Source of the DNA: Pseudoneurospora amorphoporcata
Lineage: Eukaryota > Ascomycota > Sordariomycetes > Sordariales > Sordariaceae
DNA: 64,000 nucleotides
Reading direction: 5' to 3'
Assembly: GCA_033297205.1 (NCBI GenBank)
Contig: MU859221.1
Span: 1 to 64,000, forward strand
The first letter of the stretch is position 1, and each line of letters opens with the position of its first letter. The translations under genes were made by a program, and so were the position numbers. The notes below the pieces were generated by a model. The model saw nothing but the letters and a program-made list of their open reading frames with translations, had not been told where the DNA came from and did no database searches. Below, in pieces: positions 23,347 to 35,752 of this stretch.

Positions 23347-25296
23347 TCACAAGAAACCCCAAACCTCAGCAATCTTCTCACTCAACCCGTTATCAACGCT
23401 CCTCCGATCAACAAGATGCGAAAGCATACTCGCCACCAAAGCCCTCTGCTTCTTCTTCCCGTTCTCATCCGTCCCGCAAGCCTCAAACGCTTTGACCAGC
23501 TCATACGGCGTCTTCCACACCTTCCGGATCTCAATCGCCTTCTCCCCCGACAGCCTCCTGATACACATCAGCATCTTGAGAAACACGTCCCCTAGCGTCA
23601 TCATCTCCGACTTGGACACCAGCGACGCAAACGCCGGGTAGCTGATATAGTGTCCCCTGGACGGCTCCTTCTCTCTCAAATGCTTGATTAGTGGCAAGTA
23701 ATTCTTGGCCGTCAGGACCTTGGTCGGAATGACGAACAACGGTTTTGCTTCGTATATCTCCTTGAGCATATACGTCACCGCAGCCAGGTATTTGATCGAC
23801 TCGGCGATCGTGTCCGTTTTCTTGAGGAAATATCCGTTGACGACCTGGATCGACGCCATAGCCGTGTCCATCGCCTCATGGTACTTGTTCCTGATGTCCT
23901 GATCGAGGTTGAAGCTCTCAATGACGTAAATGACCTTCTTCATGCCTGACCGCTTCAGCCGGTACTTTTGCTCGCGGAAGCGCCCGTCCTTGATGCTCCC
24001 GATAAGATCGTCAAGACGCTTGCGCTCCACAATGTAATCCAGCACCACCTCATCGCCTTCCGCGCCTAGCCTGTTAAGCCAGCCCGGCTGCTTGCACTTG
24101 GCGATCCAGAGGACGTCACCGAGCTCGAGACTGCGCATGATGGGCCGCACGCCGAGCTTGCAGAGCTCTTCCTGGATGTGGTCCCGGTTGTTCTTGGCTT
24201 GCACTTCGCGGGTGTCGAGGACCAGCTCGACCGTGAAGGAGCCGGGCGCTAGTCTGATGGGCGTAAAGTGGGGGAGGCTGGACTCGTCGGCGGGCACGGC
24301 GTCGCCGTCTGCTACTAGGTCGATGTACTCGCGGTTTGTCGTCTCTCGGATAATCGGTTTCCGGTCCTCTACTTCATCGTACCTAAAGTCTTCCTCGTCA
24401 CTATCGAGGATGACAATAGATTCTGAAGTTGCCGTGCGAGGTTTCGGCTGTGGTAGCTTTTCCGGGCTTACTGTAGCCGAGCCGAACGGCTTCAAGTCAA
24501 GAGGCGTATATCGACTTTCCCTCTTGACTCCGCTGTCTGGCCGATTAGGGTTGATATTCTCATCATTGCGGTTGACATTCGAAGTACCGCTGCCGCTAGC
24601 GGTGGCGGTCCGAGACGCAGTTGCGTTGCCGCCTACTCCATCCACGAGGTCCCGTGCTTCCTTCATCCGCTTGACCACTTGCCAGCCCTCATCCGTCAGC
24701 GAGTACCTTTTGGTAGGCCGACCACGTATATGGACAAGTTCTTTTTTGTCGAGGTACTTCATGGAATCCCAAGCCGTGTATGATCTGTTGGCCATGGAAG
24801 GAACCGTGAAGGAGTATTCGGAATAAGGTTGGGCTTTGGCGATAAGAGCGGTCTTGTCCATGTACCCCGATGGTCCTGGATCTGAAAGTGCCATGAGCAG
24901 AGCATATGCGCCGCTGTTCAGCTTTGGAACATACGTTCTGGCTGTCCTGGCTTTCTTGGGAGGTGATGGCTGTTCATTTTGCGCGACAGCTGCTTCCGCG
25001 AGGGCGTTTTCCAGCTCCCTTTTTCGCTTGCTCCCTTTGGGATGTTTGGGCATGGGGAGGCCATTTTCTTCGCAGTGTCGTTTGAGCTTGTCGGTGAGTC
25101 TTTGACAGATTTTGGGGCCAATGCCGCTGAGTACATCGAGTTCCGAAGGGTGTTGAAAAATTAATGGACATGACTTGAGTGAGTTGTATGCCCTCTTGTA
25201 GGTAGGGGCACCTTTAGAGTTTCGTTCTCGTTCGATATCCCACCACTCCTTGATCCAGCCGAGAAACAGAGGGTTAGTACAGGTATCATCAGCCAT
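23347..25296 (-). CDS. MUS81: MUS81 structure-specific endonuclease subunit (649 aa)
   Basis: MUS81, with an EME1/MMS4 partner, cuts 3' flaps, replication forks and recombination intermediates in the nucleus. A single exon; the start at MADDTCTNPLF is preferred to upstream in-frame ATG 25377 because homologues begin just before the NPLFLGWIKEWWDIERE helix. The order is an N-terminal helix-hairpin-helix (SGIGPKICQRLTDKLKRH, about residues 70-90), a winged-helix-like region (GYMDKTALIAKAQPYSE), then the ERCC4/XPF nuclease. The nuclease has VELVLDTREV near residue 355 and the catalytic GDVLWIAK...DYIVERKRLDDL with the ERKxxxD signature near residue 427. It ends with a C-terminal HhH-type tail (LGDVFLKMLMCIRRLSGEKAIEIRKVWKTPYELVKAFEACG). 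All catalytic residues expected are present. It diverges from the phosphoacetylglucosamine mutase gene. Confidence 0.96.
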   Translation of the reverse strand: MADDTCTNPLFLGWIKEWWDIERERNSKGAPTYKRAYNSLKSCPLIFQHPSELDVLSGIGPKICQRLTDKLKRHCEENGLPMPKHPKGSKRKRELENALAEAAVAQNEQPSPPKKARTARTYVPKLNSGAYALLMALSDPGPSGYMDKTALIAKAQPYSEYSFTVPSMANRSYTAWDSMKYLDKKELVHIRGRPTKRYSLTDEGWQVVKRMKEARDLVDGVGGNATASRTATASGSGTSNVNRNDENINPNRPDSGVKRESRYTPLDLKPFGSATVSPEKLPQPKPRTATSESIVILDSDEEDFRYDEVEDRKPIIRETTNREYIDLVADGDAVPADESSLPHFTPIRLAPGSFTVELVLDTREVQAKNNRDHIQEELCKLGVRPIMRSLELGDVLWIAKCKQPGWLNRLGAEGDEVVLDYIVERKRLDDLIGSIKDGRFREQKYRLKRSGMKKVIYVIESFNLDQDIRNKYHEAMDTAMASIQVVNGYFLKKTDTIAESIKYLAAVTYMLKEIYEAKPLFVIPTKVLTAKNYLPLIKHLREKEPSRGHYISYPAFASLVSKSEMMTLGDVFLKMLMCIRRLSGEKAIEIRKVWKTPYELVKAFEACGTDENGKKKQRALVASMLSHLVDRRSVDNGLSEKIAEVWGFL

Positions 25297-26240
25297 GTTG
25301 GAGACCAGAAATGGAAACAGGAAAAGAAAAGATTTCCAATAATTGTTTGTCAAAATCTCCAAGAAACCAAGAACCACGAGAAGGAAGATGATGACTTGAG
25401 GATGGACGACGGTAGGAATGTGCGAGAAATGCGGGATTCCAAAAAGGCGCCAAAGGAAGAACCAAGCAGCTCCAACAAGTCATCATGGGCCCAGCGGTCC
25501 AGGATTATTGTTGTCCGAAGTACAGGCAAAATAAGTAGTGAGAGTTGCCGGCAATGAGACTCGTCTCCTGCGATCGTCTCGTGTAAATTGATTTTGGGAA
25601 AGAGAGTCGACCGAGCAACGGCGACAAACGGTGGATCATCAGGGGCGCTAACATGCACTAACAATTTTGGGGCTGGGGTGCGTCAGCAAACAGAAGCTAG
25701 GCATGACGTAAAAGTGGAAACTCGGGGTAATTTACGCTAGCGGCTCCCACTATTTCCCCATCCGTGTCACCTTGCAGCCCCTCACCAGCTCACCTTAACA
25801 GCTCCGAGAGCTTGCACGTTGAGTTCTTCAGGCCCACTGTGACAACCTTCCACTTCTTTTGTTAGCACCGCTGCAGAGTGTGCTGTGGATTCGTTCACGT
25901 TGCCGGCCGGCAAAGTCCAAGCAACCTGACAATGGCCCCCCATTGGCATTCCACATCCAGGTCCCGTCCCCATCATATCTGCATTTAGACCTAACGAACC
26001 CCTTTCTGTTTTCTTCCACGTTACTACCAATCTGGCCGGCTTCCTCAGTCTTCCACCGCTCTTCGTGTCCCACACACCCCGCTACTTGTATATCATTGCT
26101 GACTCTTGCAAAGCGACAACCCCCCACTCCTCCTGCCCTTCTGCCCTTCTTCTCTTTGAATCCAACTTCGAACCGCAGGACCAGCTGAGTGAGCAAACGG
26201 AACTACCCCTCCTCCCACAATTGGATCCGAATTCCCTCCC
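25297..26240. other. divergent promoter shared by MUS81 and phosphoacetylglucosamine mutase
   Basis: About 940 bp with no gene. It holds CT-rich leader sequence before 26241 and no recognised binding site. Confidence 0.5.
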
Positions 26241-27953
26241 ATGGCGCAACACGACGAACGCATCCTGGCGGCTGCCCAGAAGCATGCCATTGTTCCCTTG
26301 GAGAAGGGGCAGCTATACAAGTACGGAACTGCGGGGTTCCGCATGAAGGCTGATCTGCTCGAGGGCGTCACCTTCCGCGTCGGCTTGCTGGCCTCCCTAC
26401 GCAGCCGCAAGCTGAACTCCCAGACCATCGGTGTCATGATCACTGCTTCCCACAACCCCGCCGTCGACAATGGTGTCAAGATCGTCGATCCCATGGGCGA
26501 GATGCTTGAGCAGGACTGGGAGCGCCTCGCGACCAACCTCGTCAACGCTCCTAGCCCCGAAGCTCTTGTCCAATACTACCACCAACTTGCGGCCGAGCTC
26601 AAGATCAACTTGAGCGCCCCCGCCAAGGTCATCTATGGGCGCGATACGAGGCCATCCGGTCACACTCTCGTCACCGCCCTTGCTGCCGCCTTGGACGCGA
26701 CCGAAACCGAGCATGTCGACTACAAGATCTTGACTACCCCTCAGCTGCACTACTTGGTCCGCGCTACCAACACTGAAGGCACCCCTACCTCGTACGGCGA
26801 GGTCAGCGAAGTCGGATACTACAAGAAGATGGCCGATGCTTTCGTCCGCGCCTTGAAGGGCAGGAGAATCAACGGCCCCTTGGTCGTCGATTGCGCCAAC
26901 GGAGTCGGAGGCCCCAAGCTCGCCGAGTTCCTCAAGCATATTCCCAAGGACAAGGTCGACTGGGACGTCAAGATTGTCAACGACGACGTTCTGCGCCCTG
27001 AGGTCCTCAACCTCGACGTAAGTAGCTCAAGTCCGTATTCTGCTATGGTGCCATTCGATACTGACTTCTTTTCCCTTTTCTCCTAGTCCGGTGCCGATTT
27101 CGTCAAGACCAAGCAACGCGCTCCCCCCAAGCCCGCGCCCCAGCCCGGCGTCAGGACCTGCTCTCTCGATGGCGATGCCGACCGCCTGATCTACTACTGG
27201 GTGGACCCCGACACCGGCTTCTTCATGCTCGACGGCGACCGCATCTCCTCGCTTGCTGCCTCCTTTATCGGTGACCTCGTCCAGGGCGCCGGTCTGCAGG
27301 ATGAGCTCCGTATCGGTGTTGTCCAGACCGCCTATGCCAACGGTGCCAGCACCAACTTCATTCGCTCCCACCTCAAGCTTCCCGTCATGTGCACTCCCAC
27401 TGGCGTTAAGCACCTCCACCACGTCGCCCAGAGCTTCGATATCGGTGTCTATTTCGAGGCCAACGGCCACGGCACCGTTCTCTTCTCCCCCGACGCTCTG
27501 AGAGCCTTCAAGACCACCGAGCCGCAATCTCCCGCCCAGCAGGATGCTCTCACCACCCTTGCCGCGCTCAGCGACCTGATCAACCAGACCGTCGGTGATG
27601 CCATTTCCGACATGCTTCTCGTTGAGGTCATCCTGGCGCACAAGAACTGGTCCCTCCGTGACTGGGCCATGACCTACAACGATCTTCCCAACAGGCTTGT
27701 CCGCGTCGTCGTCGGCAACAAGGATCTCTTCCAGACCACCGATGCCGAGCGCCGCCTGTCTCACCCTGAAGGTGCCCAGGAGCAGATCGATGCCGCCGTC
27801 AAGAAGTACAAGGATGCCCGCGCCTTTGCCCGCGCCAGTGGTACCGAGAACGCCTGCCGCGTGTACGCCGAGGCGGCCACCAACAGTGAGGCCACGGAGC
27901 TCGCCAAGCAGGTTGCGCAGATTATTGAGCGATTCGGCGGAAACAGCCAGTAG
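26241..27953 (+). CDS. PCM1: phosphoacetylglucosamine mutase (547 aa)
   Basis: It interconverts GlcNAc-6-phosphate and GlcNAc-1-phosphate, supplying UDP-GlcNAc for chitin, N-glycans and GPI anchors. Exon 1 is 26241-27017 (ends VLNLD at GTAAGT) and exon 2 is 27087-27953 (SGADFVKTKQRAPP), phase 0, 548 codons with stop. The phosphoserine loop is ITASHNPAVDNGVK (Ser 70), the metal loop SLDGDADRLIYYW (about 284-296), the sugar-binding loop FEANGHGTVLFS, and the phosphate-binding loop ARASGTENACRVYAEA near the C-terminus. All four functional loops of the alpha-phosphohexomutase superfamily are present in the eukaryotic Agm1-type arrangement. Codons are strongly biased, as expected for a housekeeping gene. 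The same reading frame continues open for 259 codons past its TAG stop, described separately. Confidence 0.96.
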
Positions 27954-28124
27954 AGCAGGCATGGTTCTAGTACGGACCCAGATAGTGATAATTTTGTGGA
28001 GTCTATTTTACGGCGTTCTTGGGCACCTTGGAGCGGGCAAGATCTCGAATCATTTCTTATAAGGCGAAGACGAAGTGAGAATGGCCGTCCTGAGACAGCC
28101 AAGGAGTGGGAGGAGCGGACAAAG

Positions 28125-29060
28125 ATGGAAAAACGCGAGGATGAGCGGGAGAGGCGCGAGTTTCTGGCGCGGCGGCGGGCGCAAACTCTCGGGGAGAGGC
28201 CGCATGACGATTCCCCCCTCCAGCCTCATCCTTACGCGCCTTTAGCTACTCTGTCGTCGTCGTCTAGATCTATTTCTCAACATAATGATACTTCTTCTAG
28301 CACTGACGGTCGCGGTAATCAAGATGTTGGTCATACGTATAATCGCAACCGTCTCACTCCCTCGCGGTTGTCTGAGGGAGTATCCGACCGCATTAATGGA
28401 GCTGGTGTAGGTGGCCAGGTTCCTTACCAATATCCCCCAACCTTGCGCATCCGAACCCGCCGGAGCGCGACTATCCCACTCGAAGGAGCCACCTCTATCT
28501 GGCGTCCTCGCCATCGTCAAGGCCTAGGCGTTGTCGAAGAGGGTTCCCCTTGGGATCCAGCGTTCAACTCGGGCAGCAATTACTTCTCCGACGACGACGA
28601 TAACCGCACTTACGTTGACGACAACCACACCTACGTCAACTACGACCACGACCACCACCAACCAGAAGAACCCACTCTCCCTTCCCTCCCCACAACCACC
28701 TCAGAGACAAAGACGAAGAAGGAGACGGATTAGAACTCCTCTTCCTCCTCATCGTCAACCGCCTGCTCCAACTCCCCCATCGACTCAATCCTCAAATCAA
28801 GCTTCGAAGAAGGCGCAGGCTGTCTCAAACCTCCCTCTTCTTTCAAAGAACCTCGGCGGATTTTGGCGCCACACAACGCCGGCGCAGAAGAAACTTATCC
28901 CAACACGCCCCCTGTCGAGGAAGACGCCATCCCCGAGCGCGAACCAGAGTGGGACGGCGTGGCCAGGAGCGAGCCGCCTTTTCAGCCCATGTTTATGGGG
29001 AAACACTTTGATCCGAGGGATCCTTATCGGTATGGACGGGGGCCGGGGGGTCGTCGCTAG
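28125..29060 (+). CDS. putative low-complexity protein, reading frame split by an in-frame TAG
   Basis: A coding-looking frame follows the mutase gene in the same register and stays open from the mutase stop (27951) to a TAG at 28731-28733, then again to a TAG at 29058-29060. The first in-frame ATG is at 28125; upstream residues (NGRPETAKEWEERTK) also look coding, so an upstream exon or lost start is possible. The first part is charged and then Ser/Asn-rich, with acidic and His/Asp/Asn repeats (SDDDDNRTYVDDNHTYVNYD). The part after the TAG ends in a distinctive motif (PEWDGVARSEPPFQPMF, FDPRDPYRYGRGPGGRR). No GTRNGT donor was found that would splice out 28731. Possible explanations are a nonsense mutation, a base error, a missed intron or two unrelated frames. 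I recognise no domain. Confidence 0.4.
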
Positions 29061-29984
29061 ACTTTTTTTTTTTTTTTGCGGAAGTCTGTCTCTTGGACTT
29101 TCTTCTTGATAGGGTTCAGACGGGTTTAGCGGAACAGCGGTTTATATTTTCTTTTGCTTTCATGATATGGCCTTTCATAATTTGATGATTTGGTTGGGTG
29201 GTTGGTTTTATCATCCTGGTTTGGTGAAATCAAAAAGCGAAGAAGCAAAAAGCGAAAATTGGTGATGATAGCGTGGCGTGTGTGGATATAGAGGAGTGGA
29301 TGGACTTCTGTCGGGTCTTTCACCGGTGGGTGGGTAGAATTCTGGGTTCTTTTTTTTTACAGCACAGAAAAGCGTGATGATTTCCACTTCAGGTTTCAAA
29401 ATCTCAGCGACAAACGTTCAGCAACAAAACTTCGGCGATGATAGGATCTTCTTTGATAGGATTGATCTTCTTTGGGCGTCACCTCTAGGTATACTCACTT
29501 GAGGTTTGATTATCTTGCTTCTTGTATTGTCTGTCATAATGTAGTGTACAAGGGAGGTACTTGAACATAAAGGGAACAAAACGATGGTAGGGAAGGGAAA
29601 ACTTCAGAAAGTTCGGTGTGGAAGAAGAAGAAGATGAGGCTGTTTTCAACGGCAAGAGCAGCAAACCAGAGAGAAGCAGAAACATCGAATGACCTGAAAT
29701 GAAGAACATGGACATGAGAACTTCCTGATTCCTACAAACAAACCTGTAAATCAAATCATGTAGTGCGTACGTAAAGCAGATAGTTAAATCATACCTCTCC
29801 TTTCTATATATATCTCCTCTCTGCACACACCTCGTGCTCTTGACGGTTGCTTTCCCTTCAAGTTGGAGCACTGTGAACTCTTTTGTCACTTAGACGAGAA
29901 ACTTCGAGAATCTACCTCAACGAGGCAAGACTTTCGGATGTTCAGAGGACGTCGGAATTCAACAAATAACCTTAAACGGTCTAC

Positions 29985-30806
29985 GACGCGGACGTCGAAA
30001 TAAACATGTTGAGCTTGTTGGTGGCATGTAAGCGCCGATAGAAGAAAGAGCCGGGCTACCTTATGTTTTGTGTTGCAGCCAGTACTACCGATGAACACCT
30101 AACAAATAGCGCCGCACATTACACCAAAACAAAGATATGGGAATAACACTTTGACCAGTTGTTGGCTCTTGTTGCACTTTCGTCAGCAGCTATTATTATT
30201 AGCAAGGAACAACTTCATCAACCTTATTTCGACGTTCCATCTTCTTTCATCAGCCGGCGTTTCCTACTACCAACAAGCTCAGACAAACTTTATTTCAACG
30301 TTGGGTCCCGTCTGTCGTCTTCATCCCTTGCCGCCACCACACCACTCCTTCCTTCCAACAACCACCACCAACAAACAACCCCATTCTTTTTATTCTTTCT
30401 ACCTAGTCCTTTTGTTAGGAACCAACAAGCTCAGCGCCTTTATTTCCAACGTCCATCATACTTTTGTTCAATCGGCGATTCCTACCAACAAGCTCAGCAA
30501 CTTTATTTCAATGTCAATTCCGTCATACCACGGTGGGTGCGGCGCGGTAGCTTATTTCAACACCATCGCCAACCGCTCGCTAACCTCATCCCTTGCCTTG
30601 CCGCTGCTACTTCTTTGGGACTTCACCGACAAAGCCACAGAGGCAGGGGTAATGGTTGTCCTTTTTTTTTTTTTTTTTTTTTTTTTTTCTTTTCTTTTTT
30701 TTTTTTTTCTTTTTTTTTTTTTCTTCTTTTTTTTTTTTCCTTTTTTTTTTTTCTCTCTGCTGGCGCTTCTTACCAACAAGCTTGGGAAGTTTATTTCGAC
30801 TTGCCT
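29985..30806. repeat. cluster of six diverged copies of a short dispersed repeat
   Basis: The core word ACCAACAAGCTCAGCAACTT, continuing as TATTTCAACG, recurs at about 30183-30240 (weakest), 30241-30310, 30421-30460, 30461-30525 and 30752-30806 on the plus strand, and inverted at about 29985-30045. The better copies are preceded by a TC-rich then CGGCG/GGCGC-containing lead (for example TCATCAGCCGGCGTTTCCTAC), giving a unit of 55-65 bp. Translated, four plus copies read as variants of YQQAQxLYFxV in one frame, but copy 2 is in another frame and one is inverted, so this is a DNA repeat rather than a protein repeat. I know no named fungal element with this unit. Confidence 0.7.
30661..30752. 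repeat. long interrupted T tract
   Basis: About 90 bases of almost pure T broken by single C or CTT interruptions, placed between the fourth and fifth plus copies of the short repeat. Open frames through it encode only poly-Phe and are artefacts. Confidence 0.9.
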
Positions 30807-31515
30807 CGTGGAGTGTGGCGATAGTATAATCCAACATCAAGTGAGGGTGCTTAGTCTAACAGCGTCTGAATGTCTGGAGGTTATGCCATCTGAGGTACAC
30901 CTCATAGATTCTTCTTTTCTGTCCAACTGAATATATTGCTCATAAGTGCAACTCTTTCTCTGTGGATGATTATATGTACTGTTCAACTGTATCATCTTAA
31001 TACTGTTTTACCATAATCAACCATATACATCCCATAGCTTTTTATCTTCCGGATGCTTTTGCAATCACGCCACGCACTCAACCCCAACCGGTCTAACGTA
31101 TCGCGTTTGTGGTAGCATCGTACTTCAATCTTAAGCACTTGACTCGATTTTTACCCTGTGTATTACAGAGCATATAAGAGAGCTCCCTTAATTGTATGTC
31201 TCTTCTTCTTTCTTCTCCGCGCGCGCTTCCATTCCGCTGCTGGATATCTAAGAAAACCCCTGGTCCCGCTAGAGAGTTCGTAAAAAGGAAAATTGTATAT
31301 GAAAAAAACACAAAACCCAAGGTTTTAAAAAGCAACCCCTCCTCTTTTAAGACGCCGTGCAAATTCCCAATACCCCCAAAAACTTTCGTGAATACTGTGA
31401 GCTCAACCACATCTCTTCGACATTCTCCAATGGATCAGCAGCTCGCATTGTCCTTTTGGACTCGTCGATTTGACACTTTTTGTCTAGTTTTAAATACTCA
31501 AGCAAATGGTATCCA

Positions 31516-32925
<1,410 letters not shown>

Positions 32926-34141
32926 CTTGACTGTTGTTGTTTGATGATGCTGTCAAGAATTGAAGATGAATTGGTGTAAAAACGAAAAAGGAAGAATCAA
33001 AAGAAGAGGAAAGTGCAAAGCTGGAAAATTTGCAGGGCAGCTCAGCCGAGAGTATGGAGATAAAAAGTGGGAAGGAGGATGGAGAGGCACTGGTCGAAGG
33101 GCGGGATGCTTGTGAAGTTTTCTTCGGTCTGCGTGCCGCAATGGCAATTGCTTTGTGCAGTGTGGACGCCCAGACGGGTCCAGCATGGCCTTGCCTTGCC
33201 TCAACTTTTTGCCTGGCCGTAAGAAATTCCATTGGGTTGCCAAAACTGATCCACACCCCACTTCTTGTGCTGCGCTTCAGTTCCTGGGTGGTGGAGTCCC
33301 CTTTCCCGCCTGCCCGCAAACCGCAACTGCGAGTCGTCACACAACACGCACAGGGCTGTCCGACATCCGCGCAGGCACTGACAGGGACAGACAGCGCGCC
33401 CGAACATGGGGCTGCATCCGCTTTATCGCATTATCCGATCTCTTGCCCCACGACGCCGTCCCTTCTTCAGGCTTGTCCCCTTTTGCTCTAGCGTTTTTGA
33501 GTCTCTAGTCCTAGCAGTCTGGCCCGTTGATGGAACTTTGGACCCTTTTTGGAGCACTCCACTGGCCCCCTGCCCGTGGTGCTTGCCACTTTGGCGCTAG
33601 TAGCCCGTGCTTCCATGTCGACGTCAAGAACCGTTGGCATCAGGTGTAACTTGTACATCGTGAGGCATCAATGTTGTTGAGTGTAGTAGGTTTTGGAAGT
33701 GAGTTGACTTGGATGCTCGCGTAGAATGATACCGATATCTTATTTCTTTCCCACCGCCTTTAGATCCATTGAAAATGGACCGTCAGTCCAAACGTCCCTC
33801 TCAGCCATCTTTTTGTACAGGGACCAAATATGCTGACGATTGCCTCCTTGCCATCTCGAGTCAACATCCCCGCAGCAACAAGTAGTCATTTTCTTCAACA
33901 AGCCCGAATAATTTCGCCCAGGTATATAAAAGATACTTTGTCTTGGTATAAGTCTCCTCATCCATCGCTTTTCTTGCCTGCCACATCTGACTCCGGTTCA
34001 ATTCACACACATGACCACTACTTATCCTCTAGTGTAACCCAACAAAAACCCGAATAGATCGAGAAACTTCACATGTTGATAAACCTCGTCATGACATGCC
34101 CTCTTTTCTCATCACATCCTTCTGTATTAATGCTTCGGTGA
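32926..34141. other. PRMT1 promoter and 3' flank of the MOB2 gene
   Basis: Both neighbours are on the minus strand, so this holds the PRMT1 promoter (left part) and the MOB2 terminator region (right part). Overlapping ORFs on both strands near 33030-33500 show no motifs. Confidence 0.5.
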
Positions 34142-35752
34142 TTAGGCTAGGCCTGCCATCTGCATCAGGCGGGTGCCGACCTTGAGATTGGCGTACTCGT
34201 AAGCCTTCGATTCCGGTGGGAAGGTACCGTTGGCGGCCCAGAGGTCGATCAAAGGCTGCATTGGCTCAAGCTCGGCCGGCTTGAGCATATCGAGGGCGGT
34301 AGCAGTCAGCACAAAGTGGCTGAAACAGCTGTTGAGTTGCTTCTCCAAGTTCAGGTGGTAGAAGGGCTCCGTAAAGTGGGCCCAGTAAAGGTGAGCGTAG
34401 ACGCGGAACATCTGGAGGAAAATGGTCTGGCAGATGTTGAAAAACTCCTTTGGGAATCCGCTGCGCTTGCCGATCCAGTCGTCAGGACCCGTCAAAAGTG
34501 CCGTCGTAGTAATCTGAGGGTTATGCGCAAACGAGACTCCCGACGCCTCGGTGGGGAAGATCTTGGTATCGTCAATCTTGCCCGAAATCCACCGCTGCAT
34601 GAGAGTGATATACTCATATGCTGGGAGCTCAATGGGCTCAAAGCGGCTGTTTAGCCACGTGTACGAGTGGTTCCTGTGCCGATTCCTGTCAGACATATCC
34701 TTGAGGTGCTTCATTCAGCATGGGCATTGGGGGTTTCCGTTCTTACGTTCCAGCGGACATCCTGGGGCAGGTGGTGGAGTTGCAAATCGACTTTCCATCC
34801 TCCTCCTTTTCGTATATCACTCTGACAAAGTTCCACAAGTTGCGATAATGCTCAACCACTATATGATACTGTCAGCGGGCACGCGTGTGACGGTCAAGGA
34901 CAAGGTTAATGATGAAATACCTTGATGGGCAATCCACTCGCCCTGCTCCACCGTCTTGGGCCTGGCGCTCAGTGTCATGAAGTTGCCCTTGACGATGTGC
35001 TTGGCAGCAGTAGGGTTCAGCCACAGTGGTAGTGGCCTGGGGAGGTGATAAGCGTTCAGTGCCTCTTCACCAGTGCCCATCATACCGATCGACTGAGATA
35101 GTGAGGGTGAGGCGGGAAGTGGCGGCAGCTTGGATGACAGGTTGGCTGAGCTCTGGCTGGAGACCGAATGGTTGCTGGGTGAGGGCATATGATGGTGAAC
35201 ATCGTCGGTGGCGGGCGATTGGGGGGTTTTGTTTGACGCGGTTTTGTTTGCCGTGCCTCTCAGGCGGGCATTTCTGGTTGGGTCAGAATCTGTCGACAAA
35301 TTCGAGACATGCGTTGTATTCAGAACCGGATATGGGAGGATGATGGATGACAAAGAACGCTCAAACGTAACTGCAGTGTGGTCGTGACAGGATGCACTAT
35401 ATGATAGTATGTGTACTGTGCGTGCTGCCCGGCCGTTGTGTCTGGGTGACCCTGAAAAGATTATGCGACTCGAGGCGGCTCGAGGCCAAAAGTGCCGCGC
35501 AAGGGACGGCCGTCATACCCATCACGGTAGCATAATGACATATGACGGCTGACAATATGAGAAAGCAGAACCGAGACATATGGATCCCGAGAAACCAGAG
35601 ACACGGATGGGCGATGACCATCCAATGGCAGCCTCTCACAAGTGAATGCCACTAGGCCAACTGTGGAGAGAAACAGAAGTGACGAGCATGTGAGATGACA
35701 GAGAGACATAAAGAAGAACGGGTACCTACATTCCAGAAAAGAGGTTCGACAT
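34142..35752 (-). CDS. mob2: MOB kinase activator, MOB2 type (339 aa)
   Basis: MOB proteins bind and activate NDR/LATS kinases; MOB2 members partner NDR kinases (COT1/Cbk1) in hyphal polarity. Four exons: 35752-35730 (MSNLFSG, donor GTAGGT), 35273-34921, 34858-34747 and 34673-34142; 340 codons with stop, all joins in frame. The first exon is only 23 nt before a 456-bp intron and was found by phase; ATG-less frames upstream of 35273 support it. Residues up to about 95 are a Ser/Thr/Pro-rich linker. The Mob1/phocein domain follows: PLWLNPTAAKHIVKGNF, GEWIAHQVVEHYRNLWNFV, the zinc ligands CNSTTCPRMSAG, then NHSYTWLNSRFEP, DDTKIFPTEASG, a second His zinc ligand in YAHLYWAHF, and LNSCFSHFVLTATALDML. 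The subfamily call rests on YITLMQRWISGKIDDTKIFPT; MOB1 would read differently there. Confidence 0.92.

Larger units (their letters stand above)
29061..31515. other. 2.4 kb non-coding region with a novel-looking repeat cluster and T tract
   Basis: No gene is supported. It contains the dispersed repeat described at 29985-30806 and a long T-rich tract at 30661-30752. Its right end is the 3' flank of the PRMT1 gene. Confidence 0.5.

Noticed and set aside
27027..27962. 311-codon minus-strand open frame opposite the mutase second exon
   Set aside because: Same cause: an antisense shadow of a biased gene.
30151..30930. 259-codon plus-strand frame through the T tract
   Set aside because: It encodes poly-Phe across the T tract and repeat copies in mixed frames; no start context or splice support.
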